Source: Labilibaculum euxinicum
GTDB lineage: Bacteria; Bacteroidota; Bacteroidia; Bacteroidales; Marinifilaceae
Length of the DNA stretch: 64,000 nucleotides
NCBI RefSeq assembly: GCF_009795715.1
Contig: NZ_WTCR01000009.1
Location: forward strand, 124,001 to 188,000
Direction: 5' to 3'
The notes below the pieces were generated by a model that saw only the letters and a list, made by a program, of their open reading frames with translations, was not told the DNA's origin and ran no database searches. The position numbers and the translations under genes were made by a program. Below, piece by piece: positions 24,526-33,994 of this stretch; the first letter of the stretch is position 1; each line of letters opens with the position of its first letter.

Positions 24526-24768
24526 TTATTGTTCTTTCGGCTTTTTCATGATGGCGTAGATTTCGAAAGCAAAACCAAATAACACCACCATTGGAGCTAA
24601 AGTAATTCTTCGAAAACTAAAGATACTTTCATCGAATACGTTTGGATCATCCGATCCACCGCCCATCATTAGTAAGAATCCTACTATAATAATAACAAAC
24701 CCAATAACGATAAGTTTGTAGTTTTCTTTTGAAAGAGCAAAATCCAGTTTTTTATCTTGTTTGTTCAT
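24526..24768 (-). CDS. DUF3098 small membrane protein
   Basis: The start is set at the ATG at 24768 (MNKQDKKLDFALSKENYKL), giving 80 residues; the longer frame begins at a TTG. Two hydrophobic segments (~18-40 and ~58-75) are joined by GGGSDDPNVFDESIFSFRRITLAP, the typical DUF3098 loop. Its function is unknown, but it is almost always between ftsX and uppP in Bacteroidota, which suggests a link with division or the cell wall. Confidence 0.88.
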   Translation of the reverse strand: MNKQDKKLDFALSKENYKLIVIGFVIIIVGFLLMMGGGSDDPNVFDESIFSFRRITLAPMVVLFGFAFEIYAIMKKPKEQ

Positions 24769-24901
24769 GTTCTCAAATTTTGTCGGTTTTGACAATTAGA
24801 TGCCAAATTTACAATAAACTAATTAAAGTGCCTAGAGGTAAACGTGCCTAAAGTTCCTGAAGTGTCTCGTGTCATGATTTTTTAACACGTTAACGGTTTT
24901 C

Positions 24902-25774
24902 TTAATACAACGAACGCGACTCAAGCCTTAAGTATTTGTTTACAGCAAATAAGGTTGATATCCAGGTAATGAAAAGTCCGATTAATAGAATCAGTAAGAA
25001 CAAGACACCAATCATTTCAACATGACTAAAATTGATTACCTGACTTAATTCTTTTTGCGACAAGTAAATGACACCCGAAAGCATTGCGTTGGCGATTAGT
25101 GCTCCTATTACGCCATGCAGTAAGGTTTTAGCCATAAATGGCCGGCGTATAAACCCTCTTGTAGCACCAACCAATTGCATTGTGTTAATTATAAAGCGTT
25201 GAGAGTAAATGGATAAGCGTATAGTGTTGTTGATTAGAGTAAATGATATTGTGAAAAGCAGAGCACTAAACGCTAATATAATTAAGCTGATTCTTTTCAC
25301 ATTTTCGTTTACCAAATGCACCAATGACTTTTGATAATCAACCTCCTGAACCTGCGATTGCTTTAATAAATGCTTTTCAATTACCGCAATACTATCTGTA
25401 TTTGCATATCCAGCATATAATTTTACATCTATCGAGGCACGAAGTGGGTTGTAGCCTAAAAATGAGATAAAATCTTCGCCTAACTCTTTCTCGAATTCTT
25501 TGGCAGCAGTTTCTTTATCTACATATTTTGTAGCTTTCACATAATCACTGGCATCCAATATTTTTTGCAAACGACGAATTTCAACTTCTTTGATATTGTC
25601 TTTTAAAACCACTGTGACTCCAATATTTTCTTTTACGTAATTGGAAATCTGATTGGCATTTAAAATTAGTAAGCCCATTAATCCTAACATGAATAGAACC
25701 AATGAAATGCTAATTACTGAAGTAATGTAAGAGGAGCGAAGTCTTCGTTTTGTACCTTTTTCTTTGTATGCCAT
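24902..25774 (-). CDS. ftsX: Cell division protein FtsX
   Basis: At 290 residues it has the FtsX layout: a basic N-terminus, a first membrane segment (~16-38), an extracytoplasmic domain with VVLKDNIKEVEIRRLQKIL and FISFLGYNPLRASIDVKLY, then three more membrane segments. FtsX with FtsE forms an ABC-type complex that activates peptidoglycan hydrolases at the septum; ftsE is not in the window. It is the first gene of the minus group leading to queA. Confidence 0.93.
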   Translation of the reverse strand: MAYKEKGTKRRLRSSYITSVISISLVLFMLGLMGLLILNANQISNYVKENIGVTVVLKDNIKEVEIRRLQKILDASDYVKATKYVDKETAAKEFEKELGEDFISFLGYNPLRASIDVKLYAGYANTDSIAVIEKHLLKQSQVQEVDYQKSLVHLVNENVKRISLIILAFSALLFTISFTLINNTIRLSIYSQRFIINTMQLVGATRGFIRRPFMAKTLLHGVIGALIANAMLSGVIYLSQKELSQVINFSHVEMIGVLFLLILLIGLFITWISTLFAVNKYLRLESRSLY

Positions 25775-25900
25775 TTGAAATGAAATTAAAGAATTCTACC
25801 CGATATATTTAATCAGATGTTAATCCGGATTTGACCGGATGACATGCGAAAATACAATTTTTCAATCAAAATGTATCATACTTATATGAATTTGAAATGC

Positions 25901-25930
25901 TTTCACAAGAAATCAATTTTGTTAAATTTG
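25901..25930 (+). promoter_or_regulatory. Promoter of the flippase gene
   Basis: TAAATTTG (25923-25930) is an exact TAnnTTTG box and TTTC (25901-25904) is a near -33 box with an 18-base spacer. The GTG start is at 25964. Confidence 0.45.
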
Positions 25931-25963
25931 TGATTAAATCAGAACCTAACACAAAAAAGCAAG

Positions 25964-27436
25964 GTGGGAATCATTCGTCAACAAACCATTAAAGGAACTG
26001 TGGTTTCCTATTTTGGAGCCATTTTAGGATTTATAAATACTGGGATTTTGTTTCCGAGGATTTTGGGAGCAGACCAAATAGGTTTGTTGAATTGGTTGGT
26101 AGCAATTGCAACAATTGCAACGCAGTTTTCTTCTTTCGGGTTCAATAATGTTACAGCAAGATTGTTCCCTTATTTTCGAAATGAAAATCGAAATCATAAT
26201 GGATATTTGTTCATTCTGTTTTGGGTTGGGATGATTGGCTTCATTCTTTCTTTGATTGCTTATTTTCTTTTGCATCCTGTTGCTGTCAGTTTATATTCAA
26301 ACGAATCACCACTTTATTTAAATTACCTGATTTATTTGATTCCTTTGGTATTTTTCACACTCTTTTTTAATTTATTCGAAGGATACAATAGAGTGATGTA
26401 TGATGCAGTTTCGGGAACAATTTATCGGGATATTGTATTTAAGCTTATCAACTTTTGTATCATTCTCCTTTTCTGGAAAGATATATTGGAGTTTTCGCAG
26501 TTCGTATTTTTATATGTAGTGGCTTTTTGTTTACCAACTGTTTTACTATTTCTGCTTCTTCTAAAGCGAGGTCAGATTTCTTTTGCATCTAATCTGAAGT
26601 TCGTAACACCCAAACTTCGAAAATCTATGGTTAATGTTTCCTTATTTGGAATTCTGAATGGTTTAAGCGATAAGTTAACGGCTAATATCGACAGAATAAT
26701 GATTGTAAGTTTTATTGGTTTAGGTGCAAATGGTATTTATGCAACAATGGCAAATTTTGGGATGCTAATTTCAATGCCTTCACGCACATTAAAGAAGATA
26801 GCAAGTACCGTAATTGCTGAGGCTTGGAAACGCGATGATCTTGCAACCATTGGGAAAGTTTATTCGCAAAGCGGTTTGCATCAATTTATGACAGGTTGTT
26901 TGCTGTTTATTGGAGTCTGGGTGAACGTTGAAAATGTATTTGAGATAGTTCCGGATAAATACATTGCAGGAAAATATGTAATGTTTTTCATTGGGATTTC
27001 GCATGTTATACAGATGCTGTCGGGTATTAGTGGTGTGGTAATTCAAGCTTCGCCTAAATATCGGATACAAACACTGTTTATGCTTATTTTTGGTGCTTTG
27101 GTAGTTGTTACTAATTTGATTATGATACCAGTTTGGGGAATTGTTGGTGCAGCCGCAGCCTCACTTACTGCCAGCTTTATCTTTAATCTGATGAAATACA
27201 TATTTCTTTGGAAAACCTATGGATTTCAACCAATTAACAGGAAATATCTATTTGTTTTAGGGATTGCTCTTACGTCTTTTTATTTAGGTTATTTACTGCC
27301 AAAAATGGATTGGTTTGTATTTGATATTATTGTAAGAAGTACTCTGGTAGGAGGTATTTATTTACTGCTCACTTTTTTTCTTAAAATTTCGAATGATTTT
27401 AACGAATTTGTTCGTGAAAAATTGGGCTGGAGGTAA
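25964..27436 (+). CDS. Polysaccharide flippase (Wzx/MOP superfamily)
   Basis: The protein has 490 residues and starts at GTG 25964, as no ATG fits better. About twelve hydrophobic segments; IRQQTIKGTVVSYFGAILGF at the N-terminus and RLFPYFRNENRNHNGYLFIL are typical of O-antigen or polysaccharide flippases. It would move lipid-linked glycan units across the inner membrane. It is convergent with a CDP-glycerol pathway operon (27473-32944) and likely belongs to the same envelope glycan function. Substrate identity is not known. Confidence 0.87.
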   Translation: MGIIRQQTIKGTVVSYFGAILGFINTGILFPRILGADQIGLLNWLVAIATIATQFSSFGFNNVTARLFPYFRNENRNHNGYLFILFWVGMIGFILSLIAYFLLHPVAVSLYSNESPLYLNYLIYLIPLVFFTLFFNLFEGYNRVMYDAVSGTIYRDIVFKLINFCIILLFWKDILEFSQFVFLYVVAFCLPTVLLFLLLLKRGQISFASNLKFVTPKLRKSMVNVSLFGILNGLSDKLTANIDRIMIVSFIGLGANGIYATMANFGMLISMPSRTLKKIASTVIAEAWKRDDLATIGKVYSQSGLHQFMTGCLLFIGVWVNVENVFEIVPDKYIAGKYVMFFIGISHVIQMLSGISGVVIQASPKYRIQTLFMLIFGALVVVTNLIMIPVWGIVGAAAASLTASFIFNLMKYIFLWKTYGFQPINRKYLFVLGIALTSFYLGYLLPKMDWFVFDIIVRSTLVGGIYLLLTFFLKISNDFNEFVREKLGWR

Positions 27437-27472
27437 GTTTTCTATTTTTGATATCAGCAGCTAAGAATAAAA

Positions 27473-27862
27473 CTACTCTTTAATAATCTCAATTATTTCG
27501 GTAGTTGAGATAGATGGAGTTCGTTCCAGATAAACCACTTCGCAAAGTGATTTGAATTCATCAAAACGGCCTTCCCAGTCGTTTCCCATCACTAAAACAT
27601 CAGCATTGAATTGTTTGATGTAATCTCCTTTTAGTTCCAATGATTCTTCGTAAAATACTTCATCAACCACTTTAAGCGATTCAATAATTCGCTTTCGGTC
27701 TTTTTCTGAGTAGATTGGATTTTTCTGCTTTTTGGAATAGTTTAAAGCATCGGTTGAAATACCAACAATAAGATAATCACCTTTTGCTTTGGCACGTTCT
27801 AAAATCCGTAAATGTCCGATGTGAAAAAGGTCAAATGTTCCAAAGGTGATTACTCTTTTCAT
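27473..27862 (-). CDS. tagD: Glycerol-3-phosphate cytidylyltransferase
   Basis: The protein has 129 residues, the same size as TagD of Gram-positive bacteria. Cytidylyltransferase signatures are TFGTFDLFHIGHLRILERAK (HIGH motif) and RTPSISTTEII (the ISTTEI motif). It makes CDP-glycerol from CTP and glycerol 3-phosphate. It is the last gene of a minus operon behind two CDP-glycerol glycerophosphotransferases (9-bp gap), so donor synthesis and transfer are encoded together. Confidence 0.92.
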   Translation of the reverse strand: MKRVITFGTFDLFHIGHLRILERAKAKGDYLIVGISTDALNYSKKQKNPIYSEKDRKRIIESLKVVDEVFYEESLELKGDYIKQFNADVLVMGNDWEGRFDEFKSLCEVVYLERTPSISTTEIIEIIKE

Positions 27863-27871
27863 AGTTTTGCT

Positions 27872-29107
27872 TTATTGATTCCTGCGAAGATAATGTTCCT
27901 GAATGAAATTAAAAATTCTTTGAGAACTGTTATCATCTGTATCTAGATATGATTTTTCGATAATTTGGGTTCTACCTCCAACAAAATCGTCATTTTCAGT
28001 AAATGTACTGAGTAAATCCTGTTCCAGTTTTTCTTGAGTAGTAGAAATAGGTCCAATAATAAAATCGTTGAAGAAGGAATGTAATTCACGATCTTTGGTT
28101 TCGTATTTTTCGCGGTCATACAGCAGGAAAAACACCGGTCTGTTCAGTAAAATATAATCCATGTAAATGGAAGAGTAATCGCTCACCATACCATCAATTT
28201 CAGGAAGAAGAGGATATACGTCTTTCACATTATCGTACCAAAGAATGCGTTCGAATTCGTTACTGATAGTCTTGTATTGTGGCAATGGATGCAGCTTGAA
28301 AACAAATACAAAATCATTTTTAATGGCGAATTCATTCAATTTCTGAAGGTCAAGAATTCCATCGGAAATACCATCACCTCCGGTATCCCGAAAGGTTGGT
28401 GCATACAAGATTGATTTGATTCCTTTTTTACGCAATTCAATCACCTTTTGAATGGTTTTCTCATCCGAGTTGATTAATGCATTCTTATATTTTATTGGGT
28501 TTACAATGATGTCGTTACGCGGATATCCTGTATCAATAAAGTGGTCTGAAATAAATGCAGGTTTGAAAAAATGCTCGGTAAAGAATTCTCCAGTTGAGAT
28601 GAGTGCATCGTAAACAGGTAGTTTTCCAACAAAATTCAAAATAAATCTGCGGTATAGCGAGCTGGTTTCCTGAATAAAGAATTTGTTGTCGCGCTGAATC
28701 TTTTTGAAGCCTATTCCGTGCCAGATTTGAACAATTTTTGCCCGCCAGAACAATTGAAACCGGCAATTATCCATCCACGAAAAATTATCAACTACAAAAA
28801 CCTTACATCTCAACGAAATCCAATAGGCCTTGGCTGACGGGTAGTACAATATGTTGATGTATTGATGTTTGAGTGATTCATAGGTCTCTTTATTTGCGGT
28901 CAGGAAATAGAATTCCTGATCTTCTTCCTTTTCCGATAAGTAGAGGAAAAAGAACTTCACATTATCAATAAAAAAACCATCTTTTGCTCCCATAAGCACC
29001 ATCAGATTCTTTTTTTTTGGAATAAGGTAGGTGATTGGAACAATAAATATCCAGCCCAATAAGGTGGTAATGAAGATGATTGGTTTGGAGTATTTGTTGA
29101 GATTCAT
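27872..29107 (-). CDS. CDP-glycerol glycerophosphotransferase family protein (TagF-like)
   Basis: The protein has 411 residues. One hydrophobic N-terminal segment (~8-30) may be a membrane anchor. Family motifs are WHGIGFKKIQRD, ILYAPTFRDTGGDG, KLHPLP and DYSSIYMDYILLNRPVFFL. It transfers glycerol phosphate from CDP-glycerol to a lipid-linked acceptor or growing chain. It shares one base with the stop of the upstream TagF-like gene and is 9 bp from tagD. In a Gram-negative cell the product could be a phosphoglycerol-decorated capsule or O-antigen (inference). Confidence 0.9.
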   Translation of the reverse strand: MNLNKYSKPIIFITTLLGWIFIVPITYLIPKKKNLMVLMGAKDGFFIDNVKFFFLYLSEKEEDQEFYFLTANKETYESLKHQYINILYYPSAKAYWISLRCKVFVVDNFSWMDNCRFQLFWRAKIVQIWHGIGFKKIQRDNKFFIQETSSLYRRFILNFVGKLPVYDALISTGEFFTEHFFKPAFISDHFIDTGYPRNDIIVNPIKYKNALINSDEKTIQKVIELRKKGIKSILYAPTFRDTGGDGISDGILDLQKLNEFAIKNDFVFVFKLHPLPQYKTISNEFERILWYDNVKDVYPLLPEIDGMVSDYSSIYMDYILLNRPVFFLLYDREKYETKDRELHSFFNDFIIGPISTTQEKLEQDLLSTFTENDDFVGGRTQIIEKSYLDTDDNSSQRIFNFIQEHYLRRNQ

Positions 29108-30330
29108 TAATTCAATTTTTTAATTTCCTGAAACACTCTCTCGCAACTCTCTGTATCCTGATAAGTGTGATACATATCCCTTATTTTTTTGCGCCATTTG
29201 GCATGAGTCTGAGGCTGTTCGAAATAGCGTTGTAAATGCGTTATAAATTCTTTTTGAGTGCTTGACTTTGCTCCCGGAGTATTCTCATCGAAATCGATAA
29301 AAAAGCCTTTGTATTGCTTGTATTCGTCTAAATCGTATGGCAAATAAATAATTGGCCGATCCAAAAGCAGGTAGTCAATCCAAAGTGATGAGTAGTCGGT
29401 TACCAAAACATCTACGTAAGGCAATAATTCATACACATCGGGGAATCGATCCTGATCAGCTTTTAGTACTCTGTCAATAGAAAAGAAATCATGAGTTTTT
29501 TCAACAGACTTTCGTTTTATATCCTCTTTATGACCACGAACCAAGATGTAGGCATCTTCTTTCTCCAGAAAATTAGAAAGCCGTTTTGCATCAAAATCCC
29601 CGAAAGGGAAAAAGTGAGTTTTGTAACCTTCTTCGCGCCAGGTTGGAGCGTATAAAATAATTTTACGGTCGAGAAATGGATTTGCAACCAATAAAGACGG
29701 ACTTAGATTAATATCCTGAAGCAAATAATCGTTACGGGGCAAGCCACTCACCCAAACATTGTTCATGTCAATATTAAATCCTGCAGCATGAATAATTTGT
29801 TCCAAAGGAGAACAGCCTGCCATATAGCTGTATTTTTGCAATTGCTTGTGTTTGGCATATTTGCGCCAGGGAGGCGTTTGCAAGGCCATTTTTTTCATTG
29901 GCGTACCATGTCCTAAATAGATGATGTTTTTGCATTTTTCGTGCAGGTAGTATGGCTTGAAAGCAGCGGCACTAATTCCATAGGAAAGAATGACATGTCT
30001 GGTCCTTAAAAAGAGAAAAAACCCTTTCAACGACCACGAATAAACTACTTCTCCGGGGAATTTATCATTTAGTTTATGATACAAGGATTTGTAAGGAGTG
30101 AACAAAATGCTGTTGAAATCATTTTTTTCGCGCATGTACTCAAACAAATACTTCGAATTGTCGAAATATACCTTTTCGGTGAGAAAGAAGAGCGCAATTC
30201 GTTTGTCTTTTGGCACCAGTTTTTCCAATAGAAAATAAAAACGGCGCATTAAAAACAGGACAATATGCAGAAAAACAATTTTCTGCATGAAGTTGACAAA
30301 CTGTTGTGTTCGGGAGTACTGACTATTCAT
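29107..30330 (-). CDS. CDP-glycerol glycerophosphotransferase family protein, second copy
   Basis: The start is chosen at ATG 30330 (MNSQYSRTQQFV; 407 aa), which overlaps the yfhO-like stop by 8 bp; the longer frame would extend deep into that gene. Motifs are GHGTPMKKMALQTPPW, ILYAPTWREEGY, RGHKEDIKR and TDYSSLWIDYLLLDRPIIYLPYD. It differs enough from its neighbour to be non-redundant: one may prime and the other extend a glycerol-phosphate chain, as with TagB and TagF (inference). Confidence 0.9.
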   Translation of the reverse strand: MNSQYSRTQQFVNFMQKIVFLHIVLFLMRRFYFLLEKLVPKDKRIALFFLTEKVYFDNSKYLFEYMREKNDFNSILFTPYKSLYHKLNDKFPGEVVYSWSLKGFFLFLRTRHVILSYGISAAAFKPYYLHEKCKNIIYLGHGTPMKKMALQTPPWRKYAKHKQLQKYSYMAGCSPLEQIIHAAGFNIDMNNVWVSGLPRNDYLLQDINLSPSLLVANPFLDRKIILYAPTWREEGYKTHFFPFGDFDAKRLSNFLEKEDAYILVRGHKEDIKRKSVEKTHDFFSIDRVLKADQDRFPDVYELLPYVDVLVTDYSSLWIDYLLLDRPIIYLPYDLDEYKQYKGFFIDFDENTPGAKSSTQKEFITHLQRYFEQPQTHAKWRKKIRDMYHTYQDTESCERVFQEIKKLN

Positions 30331-32944
30331 TTTCAATCGTTTCTTTTCGGATATTTTTAATTCCAAAAACAATTCCTCCGGCTAGCAGCAAAAAGAATAA
30401 AACCATGCTGGCAACAGATATATTTTCGGTAACTGTCATTGCTTTTGGCTCAAATTTAAAGATGATTTTATGCTTTCCTCCGGGAACTTTCATCGCCCGT
30501 AATATGTAGTTGGCTCTAAAGTGCGGAGTAAGTTTCCCATCAATATAGGCATTCCAGCCCGGCTGGTAATAAATATCGGAGAAAACCACCAATTGATCGC
30601 TTTTAGCATTGAATTGATAAGTTATTTTGTTGGGAGCATATGTTTTCATTGCAATAGTTGCCAAAGAATCTGCCTGACTTGTAAATCCTTGCAGTTGAGA
30701 AGCAAAACGCTTGTCAACTAAAGCTTCTTTTGCAGGATCGAAGGTATTTAAAGCCATGATTTCTTCATCGGCATTGGCAACAATTTTGTAGTTGGGAACA
30801 ATCCATGCTTCACCTAAAGCATCAGGATTCAATTGTGCCTGATTTCCTTTCTCTTTATCGGGTGTGATGATGTATTTGGTATTTAGCATGTTGATCACCT
30901 TCATATTGTTTTTTGTGATGTGATGATCAATTAATTCCTGATAACGTCGCAACTTGGCTCCGTGATAACCACCAATTGATTTATGGTAGAAGGAAGTGCT
31001 CGCATTCTGCCAGGTTTGAACAGAAGTGTTTAAAACCCGGTAATTGCTGTGTTGGTTTAGTACTGTGAAAGGAACAATAGCCAATTCTAATTTACTAGCT
31101 CTGCGGTTCTCTTTCTTATATTCATCCTGTGCTTTTTTAGCCAATGGTTGTAATTCCGGTCGAGATGAAAACTCAGATTGCAAAATTTCAAAATCGGCTT
31201 GAGTTGGGTTGAATGCAATTTTCAATTCTTTTTTAGGAACAAAGCTGTCTGCATTTAAAAAGCGTTTGTTAACCGGCCATAAATCAACCAAAATAAGAAC
31301 AACAACACCAGCAATTAGAATGTTAGCTTGGAACCACTTTTTACTGTATCCGAAAAGAAGTACCGCAATTAGGCCAACAAAAAGAATGGTACGCAATGCA
31401 TCGGCTCTAAAAATAGAAACACGTGCATTAAAAATATCAGATTCAATTTGATTGATGTAAGTAACAGCATTCGGATTTCCTGATTTTATTTGCGCAAAAT
31501 AGCTTGTTTCAGGCTTCGTAATAAAATCCATGAATTGAGATGGAAGCAAATATAGAAGCAATGAAATTCCTGCTGTTAGTAGTAATGGCAAGATTAAGAC
31601 ATTCGACTTTACAGAAAATAATTTTACTTTTTTCTGTAGGATTTCAGGCTCATCCAATACCTTTTTAACGGCTAAAATTGCCAAAATTGGAACACACAAC
31701 TCAACGACAACCAGAATGGACGAAACCACCCTGAATTTGTTGTATAAGGGCACGTAATCTAAAAACAGATCGGTAAGGAATTGGAAATTATGTCCCCACG
31801 ACAGCATAATGGCCAAAATTGTTGCGGTAAGCAATCCCCATTTGAAACGTCCGGGAACAATAATCAATCCTAAAAAGAATAAAAAGAGGATGACGGCTCC
31901 AACATATACAGGCCCAGCAGTAAATGGCTGATTTCCCCAGTAGTGGTGATCTTTTATTGGTTCAATATCGTAGTATTTGGCTACATTTTCAATCTGTCCT
32001 CCGCTTAGGTAACTCACCAGCTGAGTTGCCTCCTGAGGAGATCCGGCACCACCTTTTGCATTTGGAATTAACAGGGTTAAAGTTTCCTGAACACCATAAC
32101 TCCATTGGGTAGCGTAATCTTTATCCAAACCATTGGTTTTGTTGTCTTTATTACCAAGAGTTAGTTCCGATTTACCACGAATGGTTTGTTTTCCGTATTC
32201 GTATGAATTGAAAAGATTGGAACTGTTTACACCAACAGCCAGAATTGATGCAATGGCTAAAACTCCAATGGCAGTAAAAAACTGCTTTAATTCTTTCTGC
32301 TTCAGGCGATAATAAAATTCAAACCCGACAATACAAAGAACCGTAATCAGAAAATAGTAGGTCATTTGTATGTGATTGGAATACAATTCGAGTATCAGAA
32401 AGAAGGAGGCGAGTAACCCGCCTAATATGTATTTGCCTTGTAATGTGAGTAATATCCCCGCAAGGGCAGGTGGAATAAAAGCCAAAGCATTAACTTTCCA
32501 GAGATGGCCGGCACCAATAATTATTATGAAATAGGTCGAAAAGGCATAGGCAATGGCACCTCCGATGGAGAGCCAGGGATTTACCCGTAATGATATTAGT
32601 AAGATATAAAATCCAATCAGATAGATCATTAAATAGCGTACCGGACTCGGAGTATGCAGTTCCATGGCTTCTTTAAAGAATTGCATGAACTGTGATTTGT
32701 ACTCAACGGTGATCTGATAGGCCGGCATTCCTCCAAACATAGAATTGGTCCACAAAGGATCTTCCCCGGTGGATTTCCTGAAATCCATGATTTCCTTTTT
32801 GTAGCCTAGAGCATTTAAGGTATCTCCTTTTCTTAGCTGTTTTCCATCTAATATAGGCTGAAAAAATGCAAATCCAATAATTAGGAAAATGATGATGGCT
32901 GATAAATGGGGAATAAGGGACTTGATGATCGACTTGAAGCTCAT
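30323..32944 (-). CDS. YfhO family membrane protein
   Basis: The protein has 873 residues with about 12-13 membrane segments over residues 15-540 and a soluble ~260-residue beta-rich C-terminal domain, closed by a last membrane segment near the end (SVASMVLFFLLLAGGIVFGI). The blocks SIGGYHGAKLRRYQELIDHHI, NMKVINMLNTKYII and SDIYYQPGWNAYIDGK are typical of YfhO proteins. In Gram-positive bacteria YfhO takes part in glycosylating teichoic acids with a lipid-linked sugar. The adjacent TagF-like and TagD genes fit a similar role here. First gene of the operon. Confidence 0.9.
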   Translation of the reverse strand: MSFKSIIKSLIPHLSAIIIFLIIGFAFFQPILDGKQLRKGDTLNALGYKKEIMDFRKSTGEDPLWTNSMFGGMPAYQITVEYKSQFMQFFKEAMELHTPSPVRYLMIYLIGFYILLISLRVNPWLSIGGAIAYAFSTYFIIIIGAGHLWKVNALAFIPPALAGILLTLQGKYILGGLLASFFLILELYSNHIQMTYYFLITVLCIVGFEFYYRLKQKELKQFFTAIGVLAIASILAVGVNSSNLFNSYEYGKQTIRGKSELTLGNKDNKTNGLDKDYATQWSYGVQETLTLLIPNAKGGAGSPQEATQLVSYLSGGQIENVAKYYDIEPIKDHHYWGNQPFTAGPVYVGAVILFLFFLGLIIVPGRFKWGLLTATILAIMLSWGHNFQFLTDLFLDYVPLYNKFRVVSSILVVVELCVPILAILAVKKVLDEPEILQKKVKLFSVKSNVLILPLLLTAGISLLLYLLPSQFMDFITKPETSYFAQIKSGNPNAVTYINQIESDIFNARVSIFRADALRTILFVGLIAVLLFGYSKKWFQANILIAGVVVLILVDLWPVNKRFLNADSFVPKKELKIAFNPTQADFEILQSEFSSRPELQPLAKKAQDEYKKENRRASKLELAIVPFTVLNQHSNYRVLNTSVQTWQNASTSFYHKSIGGYHGAKLRRYQELIDHHITKNNMKVINMLNTKYIITPDKEKGNQAQLNPDALGEAWIVPNYKIVANADEEIMALNTFDPAKEALVDKRFASQLQGFTSQADSLATIAMKTYAPNKITYQFNAKSDQLVVFSDIYYQPGWNAYIDGKLTPHFRANYILRAMKVPGGKHKIIFKFEPKAMTVTENISVASMVLFFLLLAGGIVFGIKNIRKETIENE

Positions 32945-33035
32945 GGTAATTATGAATTAGGAATTATGAATTAGTAGTGAATCAATTCATAATTCATATT
33001 TTTTAATTTTAATTATTTAATTCCGCCCCTAAAAT

Positions 33036-33068
33036 ACAAAAAGCACGGAATATTTTGCTCCGTGCTTC
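33036..33068 (-). terminator. Orphan intrinsic terminator or attenuator upstream of yfhO
   Basis: AAGCACGGA and TCCGTGCTT form a 9-bp stem with a 9-base loop; on the minus strand it is followed by TTTTTGTATTTT. It lies ~95 bp upstream of the yfhO-like start with no minus-strand gene before it, so it may be an attenuator in the leader or the end of an unseen small RNA. Confidence 0.6.
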
Positions 33069-33367
33069 ACTTAATATTTTACAATTGTTTCTTCACTAAA
33101 GAGAAAAGCAATTTGGACTTGAATAGGTATTTTTTTTTATCAGGATGATTCATTTAGGTATTGTATTTTACTTATAACAAAATTGATTTTAAAAGGTTGT
33201 TTAGAACAATAGTGCAGTCTTATCTGAAATTAACGATCTATTGTTAAGACATATCTAAAGCAATTGTAAGTATTGTGATTTGTTTCGTATAATAATTTAG
33301 CAATTGTTTAATTGACCATGTTGTATTTAATATGTATTTTTTAGTATATTTCAATAATATTTTATGT

Positions 33368-33375
33368 TATATTTG
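33368..33375 (+). promoter_or_regulatory. -7 box for the lipoprotein gene
   Basis: TATATTTG matches TAnnTTTG exactly and lies 37 bp before the ATG at 33412. No good -33 TTTG at the right distance. Confidence 0.35.
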
Positions 33376-33411
33376 TTGGCATAGTATTAATCTAAACCAA
33401 ATTATTAAAAC

Positions 33412-33984
33412 ATGAAAATTAGAAATTTACTTGTAAATATCACTTTGCTTTACGGATTAAGTGTCTCGTGCAGTGATGGTGATAATGAACCTTATGGTCC
33501 GGAATATGAGGTGGATGGAGTTGAGCTGTCTTTAAGGAATGATTATTACTATAGGGATAAAGGCGATACTATTTCAGCTGACAAATTTGTTATAATGATG
33601 AAACTGAAATCTGACAATGAGTATGCTCAGGATTATGGACTTAATCCGCAAATGGTAAGTGAAATTACTGATATAAAGGTTAGTGTGCTTAGTGACGGAT
33701 TGTATGCCGGGATTGCAAAAAATGATGATGTAAGCAGGTTTTTTTTGATGGATGATGGAGAACATTATTATACTGAAGATTTGTATCAAACAATAGCACA
33801 ATATGTTGAAGCAGGTGTTACAAAATCTTCCGAACCATATTTGTATTTTACCAATCAGACTGAATTGGCTCCTAAAGCAGTGGCTTTGATAAGCGATACC
33901 ATCACGCTTGCTTTTAAGGTTGATTTGACCCTAAAAAACAATAAAACCTTCAATAATCAACTTCGTGTAACCCTTATCCCATAA
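33412..33984 (+). CDS. Lipoprotein of unknown family
   Basis: The protein has 190 residues. Lipoprotein signal: MKIRNLLVNITLLYGLSVSC, Cys at 20, then an acidic S-D-G-D-N-E segment that would favour outer-membrane/surface export in Bacteroidota. The mature part is beta-rich (VDGVELSLRNDYYYRDKGDT, PYLYFTNQTELAPKAVALIS). I do not recognise a domain. It lies 10 bp before a barrel-type gene and probably forms a two-gene operon with it; a lipoprotein-barrel pair at the outer membrane is likely. Confidence 0.75.
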   Translation: MKIRNLLVNITLLYGLSVSCSDGDNEPYGPEYEVDGVELSLRNDYYYRDKGDTISADKFVIMMKLKSDNEYAQDYGLNPQMVSEITDIKVSVLSDGLYAGIAKNDDVSRFFLMDDGEHYYTEDLYQTIAQYVEAGVTKSSEPYLYFTNQTELAPKAVALISDTITLAFKVDLTLKNNKTFNNQLRVTLIP

Positions 33985-33994
33985 ATTGATTATC

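Larger units (their letters stand above)
32945..33411. other. Divergent intergenic region with inverted repeats
   Basis: 467 bases without a gene. 32950-33000 has ATGAATTAGGAATTATGAATTAG and its inverted counterpart AATTCATAATTCATA, a foldable AT-rich repeat. A terminator-like hairpin is at 33040-33067, and a plus-strand -7 box is at 33368-33375. Confidence 0.45.
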
